Assembly: GCA_964575255.1 (NCBI GenBank)
Contig: CAZNPZ010000006.1
Location: 1-64,000, forward strand
Direction of reading: 5' to 3'
Source of the DNA: JAEZHK01 sp964575255
Lineage (GTDB): Bacteria > Bacillota > Clostridia > Christensenellales > Aristaeellaceae
Length of the DNA stretch: 64,000 nucleotides
Shown here: piece after piece, positions 50,007-58,699 of the stretch
How the letters are laid out: the number at the start of each line of letters is the position of its first letter
Numbering within the stretch: position 1 is the first letter of the stretch
Position numbers and translations under genes: made by a program
The notes under the pieces: model-generated
Seen by the model: the letters and a program-made list of their open reading frames with translations, nothing else
Told to the model about the DNA's origin: nothing
Databases searched by the model: none

Positions 50007-51407
50007 CTACAAAAGGTATTCCGGCTTGCGCTCTGGGCGAGTCATCATTTCCGCGCGCTTTTTGTCGTGCTTCTCGGATTCGAAGCCCATCACTGCGTAG
50101 GCGGCGAGCTTGGATTCCTCGACGCCCGGCTGGTTGAACGCGTCGATGTTTAAAAGCGCGCCCGCGTAGGCGGTGACGAGCTCAAAGAAATACAGAAGCT
50201 GGCCGACGGTGTTCGAGTTGACCTCCGGCAGCGTGATCGTCTGGCTCATCCGGCGGGATTTGTACAGCGCGTACTCGGTGCCCGCGCGCTCCGCCTCGAT
50301 CAGCTGGTTGTGGGATTTACCGCCCAGGAACGCGATGGATTCGACATCCTCGCAGCCGTGCGGGATCGGCGTCTCGACGCGGAACTTATCCACCTTGAGG
50401 AAGGTGATCACCTTGTCGAACGGTCCTTCCGTATACAATTGCAGCTGCGAGTGCTGATCGGTGACACCCAGCGCCTTGACCGGCGTCTGGCCGACCGCGC
50501 AGGGCTTGCCGTCCAGCGTCACGTTCTTGCCGAGGCTCTCGGCCCAGAGCTGCGCATACCAGTCGCTCATCAGCTTCAGGGAATCTGCGTAGGGCAGCAT
50601 GACGGACACGTTTTTGCCCGCCTTCATCGAAAGCACCATCAGCCCCGCGTCGAGGAGTGCCGGGTTTTTCCAAATATCATTGGTCTTGCAGCGCTCGTCC
50701 ATCGTTTTCGCGCCAGCGAGCAGACCGCGAATGTCAATGCCGCAGACCGCCGCCGCGATCAGCCCCACCGGCGAAAGCTCGGAGAACCGGCCGCCGACGC
50801 CGTCGGGGATATAGAACGTGTCGTAGCCCTCACGCTGCGCGATCTTGATCAGGAAGCCTTTGGTTCGGGAGGTCGTGATCAGGATGTGGCGGCGGTAGTC
50901 CTCCCCCACGGCTTTCTTAAGAAGATCCAATACGATCAGGTACTGGCTCATGGTTTCGGCAGTGCCGCCGGACTTTGTGATCACGTTGAAGCAGGTCTTT
51001 TTGACGTCGATCACGTCGAGGAGCGATGCCATCCGCTCCGGGTCGATGTTGTCCTCGATGTAGAGCTTCGGACCGGGGCGCTTATCGTCCGGCAATTCGT
51101 TGTAATGCAGGTGGCTGAGCGCCTGATGAACCGCCGCCGGGCCCAGTGCCGAACCGCCGATGCCCAATACGACAAACGCGTCGAAATCCGCGCGAATCCG
51201 CGCGGCCTTCTCTTCGATCTGACGGACGACTTCCGCCTGATCCTCATGCAGGGTCATCCACCCCTGCATGCCCTTGCCGCGGTTTGATTCGACGTCGGCG
51301 TGCGCTTTTTTCAGCGCGCCCTCCATTTGGGTCAATTGGGCTTTGTCGATCCCCTCGCCGCCCAGATAATCGTTCATCATGTGGTTGATGTCCAGCTTGA
51401 TCTGCAT
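50007..51407 (-). CDS. pgi: glucose-6-phosphate isomerase
   Basis: Pgi interconverts glucose-6-phosphate and fructose-6-phosphate in glycolysis. The 466-residue protein has VVLGIGGSALGPAAVHQAL (about 80-98), ITKSGGTAETMSQ (SIS-domain phosphate loop, about 145), a DGVGGRFSELSPVGL segment and a C-terminal GVEESKLAAYAVMG region. AAGGAAG sets the ATG at 51407. It is the short bacterial Pgi type common in Bacillota. Confidence 0.96.
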   Translation of the reverse strand: MQIKLDINHMMNDYLGGEGIDKAQLTQMEGALKKAHADVESNRGKGMQGWMTLHEDQAEVVRQIEEKAARIRADFDAFVVLGIGGSALGPAAVHQALSHLHYNELPDDKRPGPKLYIEDNIDPERMASLLDVIDVKKTCFNVITKSGGTAETMSQYLIVLDLLKKAVGEDYRRHILITTSRTKGFLIKIAQREGYDTFYIPDGVGGRFSELSPVGLIAAAVCGIDIRGLLAGAKTMDERCKTNDIWKNPALLDAGLMVLSMKAGKNVSVMLPYADSLKLMSDWYAQLWAESLGKNVTLDGKPCAVGQTPVKALGVTDQHSQLQLYTEGPFDKVITFLKVDKFRVETPIPHGCEDVESIAFLGGKSHNQLIEAERAGTEYALYKSRRMSQTITLPEVNSNTVGQLLYFFELVTAYAGALLNIDAFNQPGVEESKLAAYAVMGFESEKHDKKRAEMMTRPERKPEYLL

Positions 51408-51492
51408 TTGGCTCTTCCTTTCCATCGATCACGTTTCCCCTAGTATATCGCATTTCTGTTAAATCTGTGGGAGTGATTCCATCAATTGCATT

Positions 51493-51522
51493 TGATCTTG
51501 TGGATTCATCTATGGGATAATT
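51493..51522 (+). promoter_or_regulatory. probable promoter of the DUF3810 gene
   Basis: TTGATC and GATAAT are spaced by 18 bases with TGG before the -10 (extended -10). Confidence 0.5.
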
Positions 51523-51570
51523 TCATAAGAAGAATAACCGGTTGAATAGGATGGCTGGGGGGTGTCAGGC

Positions 51571-52596
51571 ATGCGGAAGGCGCTATGGACGGCGGTTGCG
51601 GCGCTCGCGCTGTCGGCGGCGTTCGCGTTATCGGACGCCTTTTCCACCTGGTTTTCCGGCCGTATCTCGCTGCCGATGGCTTCGATGCTCGGGCGCGCGT
51701 CCGCGCTCGTCCGCTGGCCGGTGGGCGAGGCACTGTTGATCCTCATCGTTCCGGTCATGATCCTGCTGCTCCTCCTGGCCGCGATCCGTCGGAGGCCGCC
51801 CAGGGCGGCAGCCCTCCTGCTTTCGGTCACTTTTCTTGCATATGCGGTACTTTGGGTGCCGCTGTGCTTCGTCCCGGCCAAAGAAGTCGAACCGTACGAG
51901 GCCTGGAGGCTGATGAAATTGTGCCGGACGCTGGGAACCCAGGCGGACGCGCTCCGGAAAGAAGCGGAAAACGCGGAACCCATGTCCGCTCAGGAAGTTC
52001 TTTCAAAGGCGCGCGACGCGGTCGCGTCGCTGAAGCTCTCCAGTCAACCGCTCTACGCGCCCAAGTTTTCGCGGTATCCGCAGTATTTCAAAGCCCTGAA
52101 GATCGCGGGTTTGTACGCGCCGTGGACGGGCGAGACGATCATCAGCCCCGATGAGCCGCTGTTTACGCTGCCCTTCCTCGCCACCCACGAGCTTGCGCAC
52201 GCGTCCGGCATCGCGCGGGAGGACGAAGCCAATTACATCGCCTACCGCGCCTGCATGACGGGAGACGCGCGCTTTCAGTACGCGGGTACGATCTACGCGC
52301 TTCGCTACGCGATGGACGCGCTTCGCGGGATCAACCTTGACAAATGGTTTGAGATTCGCGCTGAATTCTCGGGTGGCGTGCGCGGGGACTTCTGGCGCAT
52401 CGACGACTTCGGTGAACCGTCGACCGGCCTCGCGGCGTTTTCCGACCACGCGGCGGAGGCGTTTCTGCGCCTCAGCGGCCAGCCCGCGGGCCTGTCCAGC
52501 TATACGGGTATGGTCAACTTCCTGTTAAGCGACGTTTCGCTCGTAGATGATCCTCAGACCCTTCAGCGTGAGGATGCCGTCCAGTACGTCGATTGA
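51571..52596 (+). CDS. DUF3810 family membrane zinc metallopeptidase-like protein
   Basis: The 341-residue protein has three predicted TM segments in the first 105 residues (about 5-25, 47-70 and 78-97). An extracytoplasmic domain follows with a gluzincin-like motif HELAHASGIAREDEANY (about 210-226), which provides HExxH and a downstream Glu. The family is a predicted metallopeptidase of unknown substrate. The ATG at 51571 is chosen; a GTG at 51562 is in frame. Its last 72 bases overlap the 3' end of the convergent coaX gene. Confidence 0.88.
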   Translation: MRKALWTAVAALALSAAFALSDAFSTWFSGRISLPMASMLGRASALVRWPVGEALLILIVPVMILLLLLAAIRRRPPRAAALLLSVTFLAYAVLWVPLCFVPAKEVEPYEAWRLMKLCRTLGTQADALRKEAENAEPMSAQEVLSKARDAVASLKLSSQPLYAPKFSRYPQYFKALKIAGLYAPWTGETIISPDEPLFTLPFLATHELAHASGIAREDEANYIAYRACMTGDARFQYAGTIYALRYAMDALRGINLDKWFEIRAEFSGGVRGDFWRIDDFGEPSTGLAAFSDHAAEAFLRLSGQPAGLSSYTGMVNFLLSDVSLVDDPQTLQREDAVQYVD

Positions 52597-53295
52597 GTCT
52601 GTCTCGTCCGCGACCAGAAGCGCGAGGCCGCCGGTGGCGATGACCTTGGCGCCAGGCGCTTTCAATTCCTCTTTGAACTTCTTGACCAGATACATCACCT
52701 GTCCCACGTAACCGTAGACGATGCCCGCCTGCAGGTTGGTGATGGTGTTTCGGCCGATTACGGTGTCCGGCTTCGCGAGTTCAAACCGGGGGAGCTTCGC
52801 GGCGTGCTCGGTCAGCGCCTCCGCGGCAAGCTTGAGGCCGGGGCAGATCGCGCCGCCCAGAAACTCGCCCTTCGCGGACAGCGCGCCGAACGTCGTCGCG
52901 GTGCCGAAGTCGATCGTGATGCAGGGGCCTCCATAGATCGTAAAGGCGGCGACGGCGTTGGCAATGCGGTCGCCACCCAGTTCGCGCGGGTTGTCGTATT
53001 TGATGTTGATGCCGGTCTTGATGCCGGGGCCGACGATCATCGGTGCCATGCCGAAATAATTGCGGCACATGTGCTCCAGCGTGAAGTTGACTGTGGGCAC
53101 CACCGACGACATGACGATGCCCTCGACGCCCTTCATGCTGACGCCGTTATGGGCAAACAGATTGACCATCAGAATGCCGTACTCGTCCGAACTCATTTGA
53201 CGGTTGGTGGATACGCGGAAGTAGGCGACCATCTCTTCTTTATCAAAGAGGGCCGCCTTGATGTTCGTATTGCCGACGTCGAGGGTCAGGATCAT
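52525..53295 (-). CDS. coaX: type III pantothenate kinase CoaX
   Basis: CoaX phosphorylates pantothenate at the first step of coenzyme A synthesis. The 256-residue ASKHA-fold protein has LDVGNTNIKAALFD (residues 4-17), GGDRIANAVAAFTIYGGPCITIDFGTATTF (about 102-131) and IATGGLALLVADE near the C-terminus. AGGAG sets the ATG at 53295, 10 bases downstream of an ECF transporter S-component gene. The 3' 72 bases overlap the DUF3810 gene. Confidence 0.96.
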   Translation of the reverse strand: MILTLDVGNTNIKAALFDKEEMVAYFRVSTNRQMSSDEYGILMVNLFAHNGVSMKGVEGIVMSSVVPTVNFTLEHMCRNYFGMAPMIVGPGIKTGINIKYDNPRELGGDRIANAVAAFTIYGGPCITIDFGTATTFGALSAKGEFLGGAICPGLKLAAEALTEHAAKLPRFELAKPDTVIGRNTITNLQAGIVYGYVGQVMYLVKKFKEELKAPGAKVIATGGLALLVADETDSIDVLDGILTLKGLRIIYERNVA

Positions 53296-53305
53296 GTTTG
53301 GTCTC

Positions 53306-53899
53306 CTATTCTGGCTTTCGTTCAATCTTCCATAGCGCAAGTACGATCGGCGTGGTCAGGATCGCGTTGACTGCGGCTTCGCTGCCGCCCGCGATCAGGC
53401 CGACGCCGGCGATAATCGCGCGCAGTTTGGCGGAATCAAGGCCGATTAAAGTATAAAACAGCAGCATCAAGCCCAGATAGAATACTGTGTTTGTGAGCGA
53501 ACCCGCGACCGCCGCGACGGGCAGCGCGGATTTCCGGCGTCCATCCGATCCCGCGAGCGCGCGGAATGTCAGATGGGTGATGACGGGCACAAGCAGCCTG
53601 GGCACGAAGCACATCAGGATGGCCAGTGCCGGGTTAGCCGCAGCCAGCGCGGATGCCAGCGCGGACGGCGCGGTCATGGTCAGGCCGAACATGCTCAGCA
53701 TGCTGAGCATGCCAAAACAGAAGCCAAGGATCAGGCCGGGGATCAGACCCAGGACGATGGTGCCGATCACGACCGGGATCGCGAGGATGGTCACGTTGAC
53801 GAAGCCCAACGGAATAAGACCCAGCGGCGTAGAGCCAAACAGCAGGATCAGTGCGACGAAAAGAGCGGTGGCGGTTAAAAGACGGGCGTTGATCTTCAT
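53306..53899 (-). CDS. ECF transporter S component, probably for pantothenate
   Basis: The 197-residue hydrophobic protein has about six TM helices, a GLIPLGFVNVTILAIPVVIGTIVLG segment and the small-residue-rich helices typical of ECF S components. It would need a shared EcfA/A'/T module encoded elsewhere. Placement directly upstream of coaX with a 10-base gap suggests it imports pantothenate (PanT type); this is an inference from context. GGAGGG precedes the ATG. Confidence 0.88.
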   Translation of the reverse strand: MKINARLLTATALFVALILLFGSTPLGLIPLGFVNVTILAIPVVIGTIVLGLIPGLILGFCFGMLSMLSMFGLTMTAPSALASALAAANPALAILMCFVPRLLVPVITHLTFRALAGSDGRRKSALPVAAVAGSLTNTVFYLGLMLLFYTLIGLDSAKLRAIIAGVGLIAGGSEAAVNAILTTPIVLALWKIERKPE

Positions 53900-54068
53900 G
53901 GAAATTCCCTCCGTTCGAGTTCATATCGATACCCGACGACCTTGAAAAAGGGGCGACGATCGGTTCGGCTCCCGAAGTGTTGGAATGCCGACCAACTTCA
54001 TTATACTTCCGCTGACTCGCTATAAAAGTTATTTTGGGTAAATTTCGCTGGATCAAACATGACGGACG

Positions 54069-54077
54069 TGGTATAAT
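54069..54077 (+). promoter_or_regulatory. extended -10 promoter of the VOC gene
   Basis: TGGTATAAT (TGn plus a perfect -10) lies 31 bases before the ATG; no strong -35 is visible. Confidence 0.55.
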
Positions 54078-54108
54078 TTCGGATAGAGCGAAATAATGGA
54101 GGTTTCAT

Positions 54109-54513
54109 ATGTCGTGCAAATGTGAGAACTGCGGCGGCCGGATCGTTGGCCTCGCGCACATCGGGCTTTTCGTATCGGATATGGCAAAGTCCAGGGCGTT
54201 TTACGTGGACGATCTGGGATTTGAACACGCGGGCGACTATCGGCTCCCCTCCTGCTCGATCACGTTCGTCAAGGCGGGTTCCTGTGTGCTTGAACTGATC
54301 CAGCGGGACGAGGGCGCGCCGCGCGAAGCCGGGCTTTTCGATCATGTCTGCATGGAAGTCGAGGACATCGACACGCTCATGTGCAAGCTGATTGAAAAGA
54401 ACATCCGCTTTGAGACAGACCACATCGTCGACATTCCGGAACTATCCATCCGCAACGTCTTCTTCTCCGGCCCGGACGGAGAGAGGCTGGAGTTCTGCGA
54501 GTACAAAAAGTAG
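54109..54513 (+). CDS. VOC (glyoxalase/bleomycin-resistance fold) family protein
   Basis: The 134-residue protein has paired beta-alpha-beta-beta-beta modules: LAHIGLFVSDMAKSRAFYVDDLGF (about 15-38), then FDHVCMEVEDIDTLMCKLIEKNI, ending in FFSGPDGERLEFCEY. Likely metal ligands are His17, Glu62, His79 and Glu130. A short N-terminal CKCENCGG segment precedes the fold and could bind metal. The substrate is unknown. GGAGG precedes the ATG. It is a single gene closed by a hairpin terminator. Confidence 0.88.
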   Translation: MSCKCENCGGRIVGLAHIGLFVSDMAKSRAFYVDDLGFEHAGDYRLPSCSITFVKAGSCVLELIQRDEGAPREAGLFDHVCMEVEDIDTLMCKLIEKNIRFETDHIVDIPELSIRNVFFSGPDGERLEFCEYKK

Positions 54514-54528
54514 CATAACGATAAAGAC

Positions 54529-54569
54529 CAGGCCGTAGCGAACCTGTCGCGACGGCCTGATTTCTTATT
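54529..54569. terminator. bidirectional terminator between VOC and SDR genes
   Basis: CAGGCCGTAGCG and CGCGACGGCCTG form a 12-bp stem with one mismatch, followed by ATTTCTTATTC on the plus strand and by a T-containing tract on the minus strand. Confidence 0.72.
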
Positions 54570-55331
54570 CTATGATTCCAGTTTCCAGCCGAAGTCGTTG
54601 TGGTAGATCATCTGCCGCGTCATACCGCCGTCGATCACGATATTCTCACCATCGATAAACCCGGCGGCGTCGGAGCACAGGTACAAAACCATAAGCGCGA
54701 TGTCCTCCGGTTTCCCCACGCGGCCCGATGGGTGCTGTCTTAGGTCTCTGTCGGTGTGGCTGGGAGTATAGCCGGTTTCGTGCTGCCAAGCGCCGGTATC
54801 GATCCAGCCGGGGCTGATCGCGTTGACCCGCGCGCGCCCGGCGAGTGTGACGCTCATCGCGTGCGTCAATGCTGCGATGCCGCCCTTGGCGGCGGAATAG
54901 CTCTCGGTCTCCGGCTGGGACTGAAACGCGCGTGTGGACGCGATGTTGACCACGCTCGCGCCCGGCGCGAAATGGGGCAGAAGCAGTTTCGTCAGGTAAA
55001 ACGGCGCGACGAGCCCGACGCGCAGCACTTTTTCAAAGCCCTCGTAGTCGCAGTCCGAAAGCCCGCCCATCGTAATGCAGGCGTTGTTGACCAGCGCGTG
55101 GAACTCCCCCGCCTCTCCGGTCGCCCAATGAACAAAATCCTCCAGAACAGCCTTTTCCGAGATGTCCCCCTTGAAAAACCGGAACCGATCCGACGAATGA
55201 CGTCTGGTCAGCATGTTTCCGGACACTTCATCCGTGTCGATCACAAGCACGCGGTCGCCCTGCGCGATCACCGCTTCCGCAATCGCCCGTCCGATGCCGT
55301 TCGCGCCACCGGTAATGATGAATGTTCTCAT
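54570..55331 (-). CDS. short-chain dehydrogenase/reductase (SDR family)
   Basis: The 253-residue classical SDR has the cofactor motif TGGANGIG (residues 7-14), an Asp at the end of beta-2 (VIDTDE) suggesting NAD preference, NNACIT, catalytic Ser and YSAAK (Tyr/Lys) and the C-terminal FIDGENIVIDGGMT. The substrate cannot be inferred. GGGAGGG sets the ATG at 55331. It stands alone next to tlp. Confidence 0.92.
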   Translation of the reverse strand: MRTFIITGGANGIGRAIAEAVIAQGDRVLVIDTDEVSGNMLTRRHSSDRFRFFKGDISEKAVLEDFVHWATGEAGEFHALVNNACITMGGLSDCDYEGFEKVLRVGLVAPFYLTKLLLPHFAPGASVVNIASTRAFQSQPETESYSAAKGGIAALTHAMSVTLAGRARVNAISPGWIDTGAWQHETGYTPSHTDRDLRQHPSGRVGKPEDIALMVLYLCSDAAGFIDGENIVIDGGMTRQMIYHNDFGWKLES

Positions 55332-55448
55332 GAACAAATCCCTCCCGAACGATGAAAATACGGTATCACGCGCGGCGGGCGCTGTCAAGGCTTAACACGC
55401 ATGCACTTTGGCCGGACTGCGCAAACTATGGCTAAAAGGAGGGATTTC

Positions 55449-55682
55449 ATGAAAGCGAAACCGGACGACCGGCGCGACAACGTGAAGAAGATCCAGCGGA
55501 ACATCAACCGGACGATCCAGAACATGGAAGCGGCGGACGAGATGATTCAAGGCACGAGCGACCCGAAGATGAAACAGGCACTGATCGACAAGAACGAGCG
55601 AAGGCGCGCGGGGCTGGACAACATGCGTCAAGAGATCAAGGACGAAGCCGAGTTTCAGGAGAAAAACAAATCGAATTCCTAA
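55449..55682 (+). CDS. tlp: small acid-soluble spore protein Tlp
   Basis: The 77-residue hydrophilic helical protein starts MKAKPDDRRDNVKKIQRNINRT and carries ENMEAADEMI-like and DPKMKQALIDKNERRRAGLDNMRQEIKDE segments characteristic of Tlp, a minor spore-core protein. AAAAGGAGGG precedes the ATG at 55449; an earlier in-frame ATG at 55401 has no such site. Forespore expression (SigG) is expected for the family, but I did not identify a clear SigG promoter. Confidence 0.92.
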   Translation: MKAKPDDRRDNVKKIQRNINRTIQNMEAADEMIQGTSDPKMKQALIDKNERRRAGLDNMRQEIKDEAEFQEKNKSNS

Positions 55683-55686
55683 CACG

Positions 55687-55720
55687 CCGCCTTCGCCGCG
55701 AAACGGCGAAGGCGGTTTTT
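55687..55720 (+). terminator. tlp terminator
   Basis: A perfect 12-bp stem (CCGCCTTCGCCG) with a CGAAA loop is followed by TTTTT. Confidence 0.9.
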
Positions 55721-55733
55721 AGCATCGAATCTG

Positions 55734-56939
55734 CTACGGCTGCACTTTTGAGGAGATGCGATACTGCTCCGGCGACACACCGGTATTCTTTTTAAAGGAC
55801 AGCGAGAAATAGTTGGCGTCCCGGTAGCCGACGGCCTCCGCAATCTCATAGCATCTGAGTTCACTGTCCGCGAGCAGTTTCTTCGCCGCCCGGATGCGCA
55901 CACCGGTGATGTACTCGTTGCAGCCTTCCCCCATCTCCTGCTTGAAAAGCCTGGAGAAGTAGTTGGTGCTGACGTGCAATTCCTCTGAAATCGCCGCGAC
56001 AGAGATGTCGCTTTGATACCGGGTTCGGATGATCTCAAGCGCCATCTTAACCAGCCGTCCCGGCGAGGAGCGGCTTACGTGCCGGAGCGCGTCTTCCGCT
56101 TCCGCGATGGATTTTGAGAACTCCGCGATACCGACATGCCACTTGCCGACGCCCAGCGCGCAGGGCATGCCGTATTCGCCCTCCACCAGCATCGCAGCGT
56201 TTTCGGCGAACGCCTCCGCCTGGGCGCCGCCCGTTGCGCGGATGAGTACCACCACCTGGTTGTCCTGCGCGAAAGAATACCCGGTGCGTCCCGAATCCGT
56301 GATGCCCGCGAGCAGTTTCGCGATGCTGATGAGAAGCAACGTCCTGTGCGCGCGCCACTCGTCGGACAGCTCGATCGCCGGGCGCAGAATCAGCGCGCAT
56401 ACCCGCTCCTGCTCGTTGATTCCCGAAAGGCTTGTGATCGCAGCAATGTCCTCGCGGGCATAGACACCCTTCGCGAGGCCGCTGAGCAGCGATTCCAGCA
56501 GCATTTGCTGGGACAGCGCCGCACGCCGCCTTGCTTCCTGTTCGCGGTCGTCGTGTCGGTTGTCCGCGTGCATCTCTTCCACCAGCGCGGCGATCAGACG
56601 CGTGAGTTCGGATTCGTCCACGGGCTTGATCAGAAGGTGCTTGACGCCCAGCGCGACACAGCGCTGCGCGTACCGGAAGTTGTCATAGCCGGTGAGCACC
56701 ACGATGCGCAATTCCGGTTGCAACGCGAGCAATCTCCTGGTCATCTCCAGCCCGTCCATGCCCGGCATACAGATGTCAGTGACGATCAGGTCAACCCGCG
56801 TATCCTCAGCGATTTTCAGCGCGGCCTCGGCGCTCGCGGCTTCAAGGACTTCCGAAAACCCCAGCGACGACCACGGGATCATGCACTTGAGGCCACGACG
56901 GATGATGGATTCGTCGTCGACGATTAGGACTGAGTACAA
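55734..56939 (-). CDS. response regulator with AraC-type DNA-binding domain (YesN family)
   Basis: The 401-residue protein has a CheY-like receiver (residues 1-120; phospho-acceptor Asp in LIVTDICMPGMDG and Lys in KPVDESEL). A middle region of about 180 residues follows, then a C-terminal AraC double helix-turn-helix (ISVAAISEELHVSTNYFSRLFKQEMGE and CYEIAEAVGYRDANYFSLSFKKNTGVSP). The start is TTG at 56939 with GGGAGGG at 6-base spacing, 16 bases inside the kinase gene. It is the last gene of the sugar operon and its likely activator. Confidence 0.93.
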   Translation of the reverse strand: MYSVLIVDDESIIRRGLKCMIPWSSLGFSEVLEAASAEAALKIAEDTRVDLIVTDICMPGMDGLEMTRRLLALQPELRIVVLTGYDNFRYAQRCVALGVKHLLIKPVDESELTRLIAALVEEMHADNRHDDREQEARRRAALSQQMLLESLLSGLAKGVYAREDIAAITSLSGINEQERVCALILRPAIELSDEWRAHRTLLLISIAKLLAGITDSGRTGYSFAQDNQVVVLIRATGGAQAEAFAENAAMLVEGEYGMPCALGVGKWHVGIAEFSKSIAEAEDALRHVSRSSPGRLVKMALEIIRTRYQSDISVAAISEELHVSTNYFSRLFKQEMGEGCNEYITGVRIRAAKKLLADSELRCYEIAEAVGYRDANYFSLSFKKNTGVSPEQYRISSKVQP

Positions 56940-58699
56940 TCTTCGCCCTCCCCGGATGGTACAGCCGGCAGGCGGATGGTGACACACAGACCGCCGTTCT
57001 CATTTTTTCCGTATTTCAGCCCGTATTCCGGGCCGCAGATCAGTTCGATCCGCCGATTCACATTGCCCACGCCGTGGCTGTCCCGGTCGCCCGAAACCAG
57101 CGAGCGGTTGAGCGCTTCGATGTCCTCTTCCAGCATGCCCCGCCCATCGTCGCGCACCTCAAGGAACAGGTCGCCGTTTTCCCGGTATTCGCGGATGACG
57201 ATGGTGCCCCGGTGCTCGCTGCCCTTCAGGCCGTGGTAAATCGCGTTTTCAATCAGCGGTTGCAGGATCATGCTGGGAACCATCAGCGTCATGTCCTCCG
57301 GTGCGGCCTCGACCCGGCTTTCCAATACGTCAGAATAACGGATCTTCTGGATCGTCAGGTAGCTGGACGCGTGTTTCAGTTCGTCGCCCAGCAGTATCCG
57401 TTCGTGTGCGCTGCCCAGGCAAATCCGGTAAAAGTCGGCCAGCGCTTTCACCATTGTGGAAATCTCCTGTTGGCCGTTCATCGCGGCGAGCCAGTGAATC
57501 GAATCGAGCGTATTATAGAGAAAGTGCGGGTTGATCTGCGCCTTCAGCATTTTGAGTTCGCTGTCGGCGAGCAGCCGCTCTTTTTCTCGAACGCTGACCA
57601 TGAGATTTCCAATCTCCCCAATCATCAGATTGTAGCCGTCCGCCATCTGCACATACTCGTTGCCGTACCCGGACAGATCCAGCGGGCTTTTGAAGTCACC
57701 GCCGGAGACACGCGCCATGCGCTCGGTCAGCGTCTGGAACGGTTGGGCGATCCGGCGGCTCATGAGAATCGAAGTGATCACGCAGGCCGCGATGGCGCCG
57801 AGGATGATGAGCGCCACCAGCGTCATGATGTTCGCGCTGTCCGCGTTGAGCGCCCGTTCCGGGATTGACGCGGCGATGTAGAGGTCGGTGCCCTCGATCG
57901 CGATGCGCACCACAAGCGCCCCGCCAAGGGATGCGGTTCCGTCCTCCGAGACCTTTGAGAACCAGTCCAGCGTCCCCGTCACGCGAGCGGGATCGGGATC
58001 GGACACGACGCGCCCGTCCCCGTCCACTACGCTGAGCGACAGCGCGTCGTTCCCCGTGTTGTCGAGGTAGGTCTTTGCCAGCACTCGTTCGGGTGCGGCA
58101 AAACACAGTGAGCCCAGTCTGCTGCGCACCTGATAGATGTCGTAAATTTGCTGCCAGATTAAAAACACGTAGCTGCCATCGTTGGCAACCGGGTTTTTTA
58201 CCGGCCCCGTCAGCGCCGCGCCGCTGGACGGCGCGTGGAACTCCCCGCCCTCCTCCAGCGTCATGTTGGCCTTGGGCGGGCCTATGTAGAGTAGTTTCCC
58301 GTTTTTATCTTTGACAATGTAGGCGTAGGCCAGGTCGCCACGGAGGCTCACGGTATTGTTGAGCGCGCTGTACGCGCCGTCCAGAAGCTGGGTGTTCCCC
58401 GCCTTCCCGTCGTCCGGAGCCAGGAGGTACCCCTGCACGCGGTCGTCCGCTGCCAGAAACAAGGCGCTCTCGCGGAGATCCTCGAAATAATTGGCGATGT
58501 TCAGCGCCGCCTGCTCCGCGCGGCCCGCGATCAGTTCGCCCGCGCGCTCGTACAACGCGTGGCTCTGCAATTGATAGCTGAGTACGCCCGAACAGACGGC
58601 AGCCAGCGCGCTTAACAGCGATGTGACAAGGATCAACTGGGCGCGCAGCGTCAACCGCTGCAGCCCTTTTTTATGGGTATTTTTACTGAGCGGAAGCAT
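56924..58699 (-). CDS. sensor histidine kinase, YesM/LytS type (HAMP, His_kinase, HATPase)
   Basis: The 591-residue membrane kinase has TM1 at about 18-40, an extracytoplasmic sensor domain of about 235 residues and TM2 at about 285-310. A HAMP linker follows, then the His_kinase motif with acceptor His in NPHFLYNTLDSI and a HATPase_c with NAIYHG and DDGRGM. ATG 58699 was chosen, with GAGGAGG 15 bases upstream; an in-frame TTG at 58723 is the alternative. It overlaps both the upstream binding-protein gene and the downstream regulator, so the three are probably made in step. Confidence 0.92.
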   Translation of the reverse strand: MLPLSKNTHKKGLQRLTLRAQLILVTSLLSALAAVCSGVLSYQLQSHALYERAGELIAGRAEQAALNIANYFEDLRESALFLAADDRVQGYLLAPDDGKAGNTQLLDGAYSALNNTVSLRGDLAYAYIVKDKNGKLLYIGPPKANMTLEEGGEFHAPSSGAALTGPVKNPVANDGSYVFLIWQQIYDIYQVRSRLGSLCFAAPERVLAKTYLDNTGNDALSLSVVDGDGRVVSDPDPARVTGTLDWFSKVSEDGTASLGGALVVRIAIEGTDLYIAASIPERALNADSANIMTLVALIILGAIAACVITSILMSRRIAQPFQTLTERMARVSGGDFKSPLDLSGYGNEYVQMADGYNLMIGEIGNLMVSVREKERLLADSELKMLKAQINPHFLYNTLDSIHWLAAMNGQQEISTMVKALADFYRICLGSAHERILLGDELKHASSYLTIQKIRYSDVLESRVEAAPEDMTLMVPSMILQPLIENAIYHGLKGSEHRGTIVIREYRENGDLFLEVRDDGRGMLEEDIEALNRSLVSGDRDSHGVGNVNRRIELICGPEYGLKYGKNENGGLCVTIRLPAVPSGEGEDCTQS

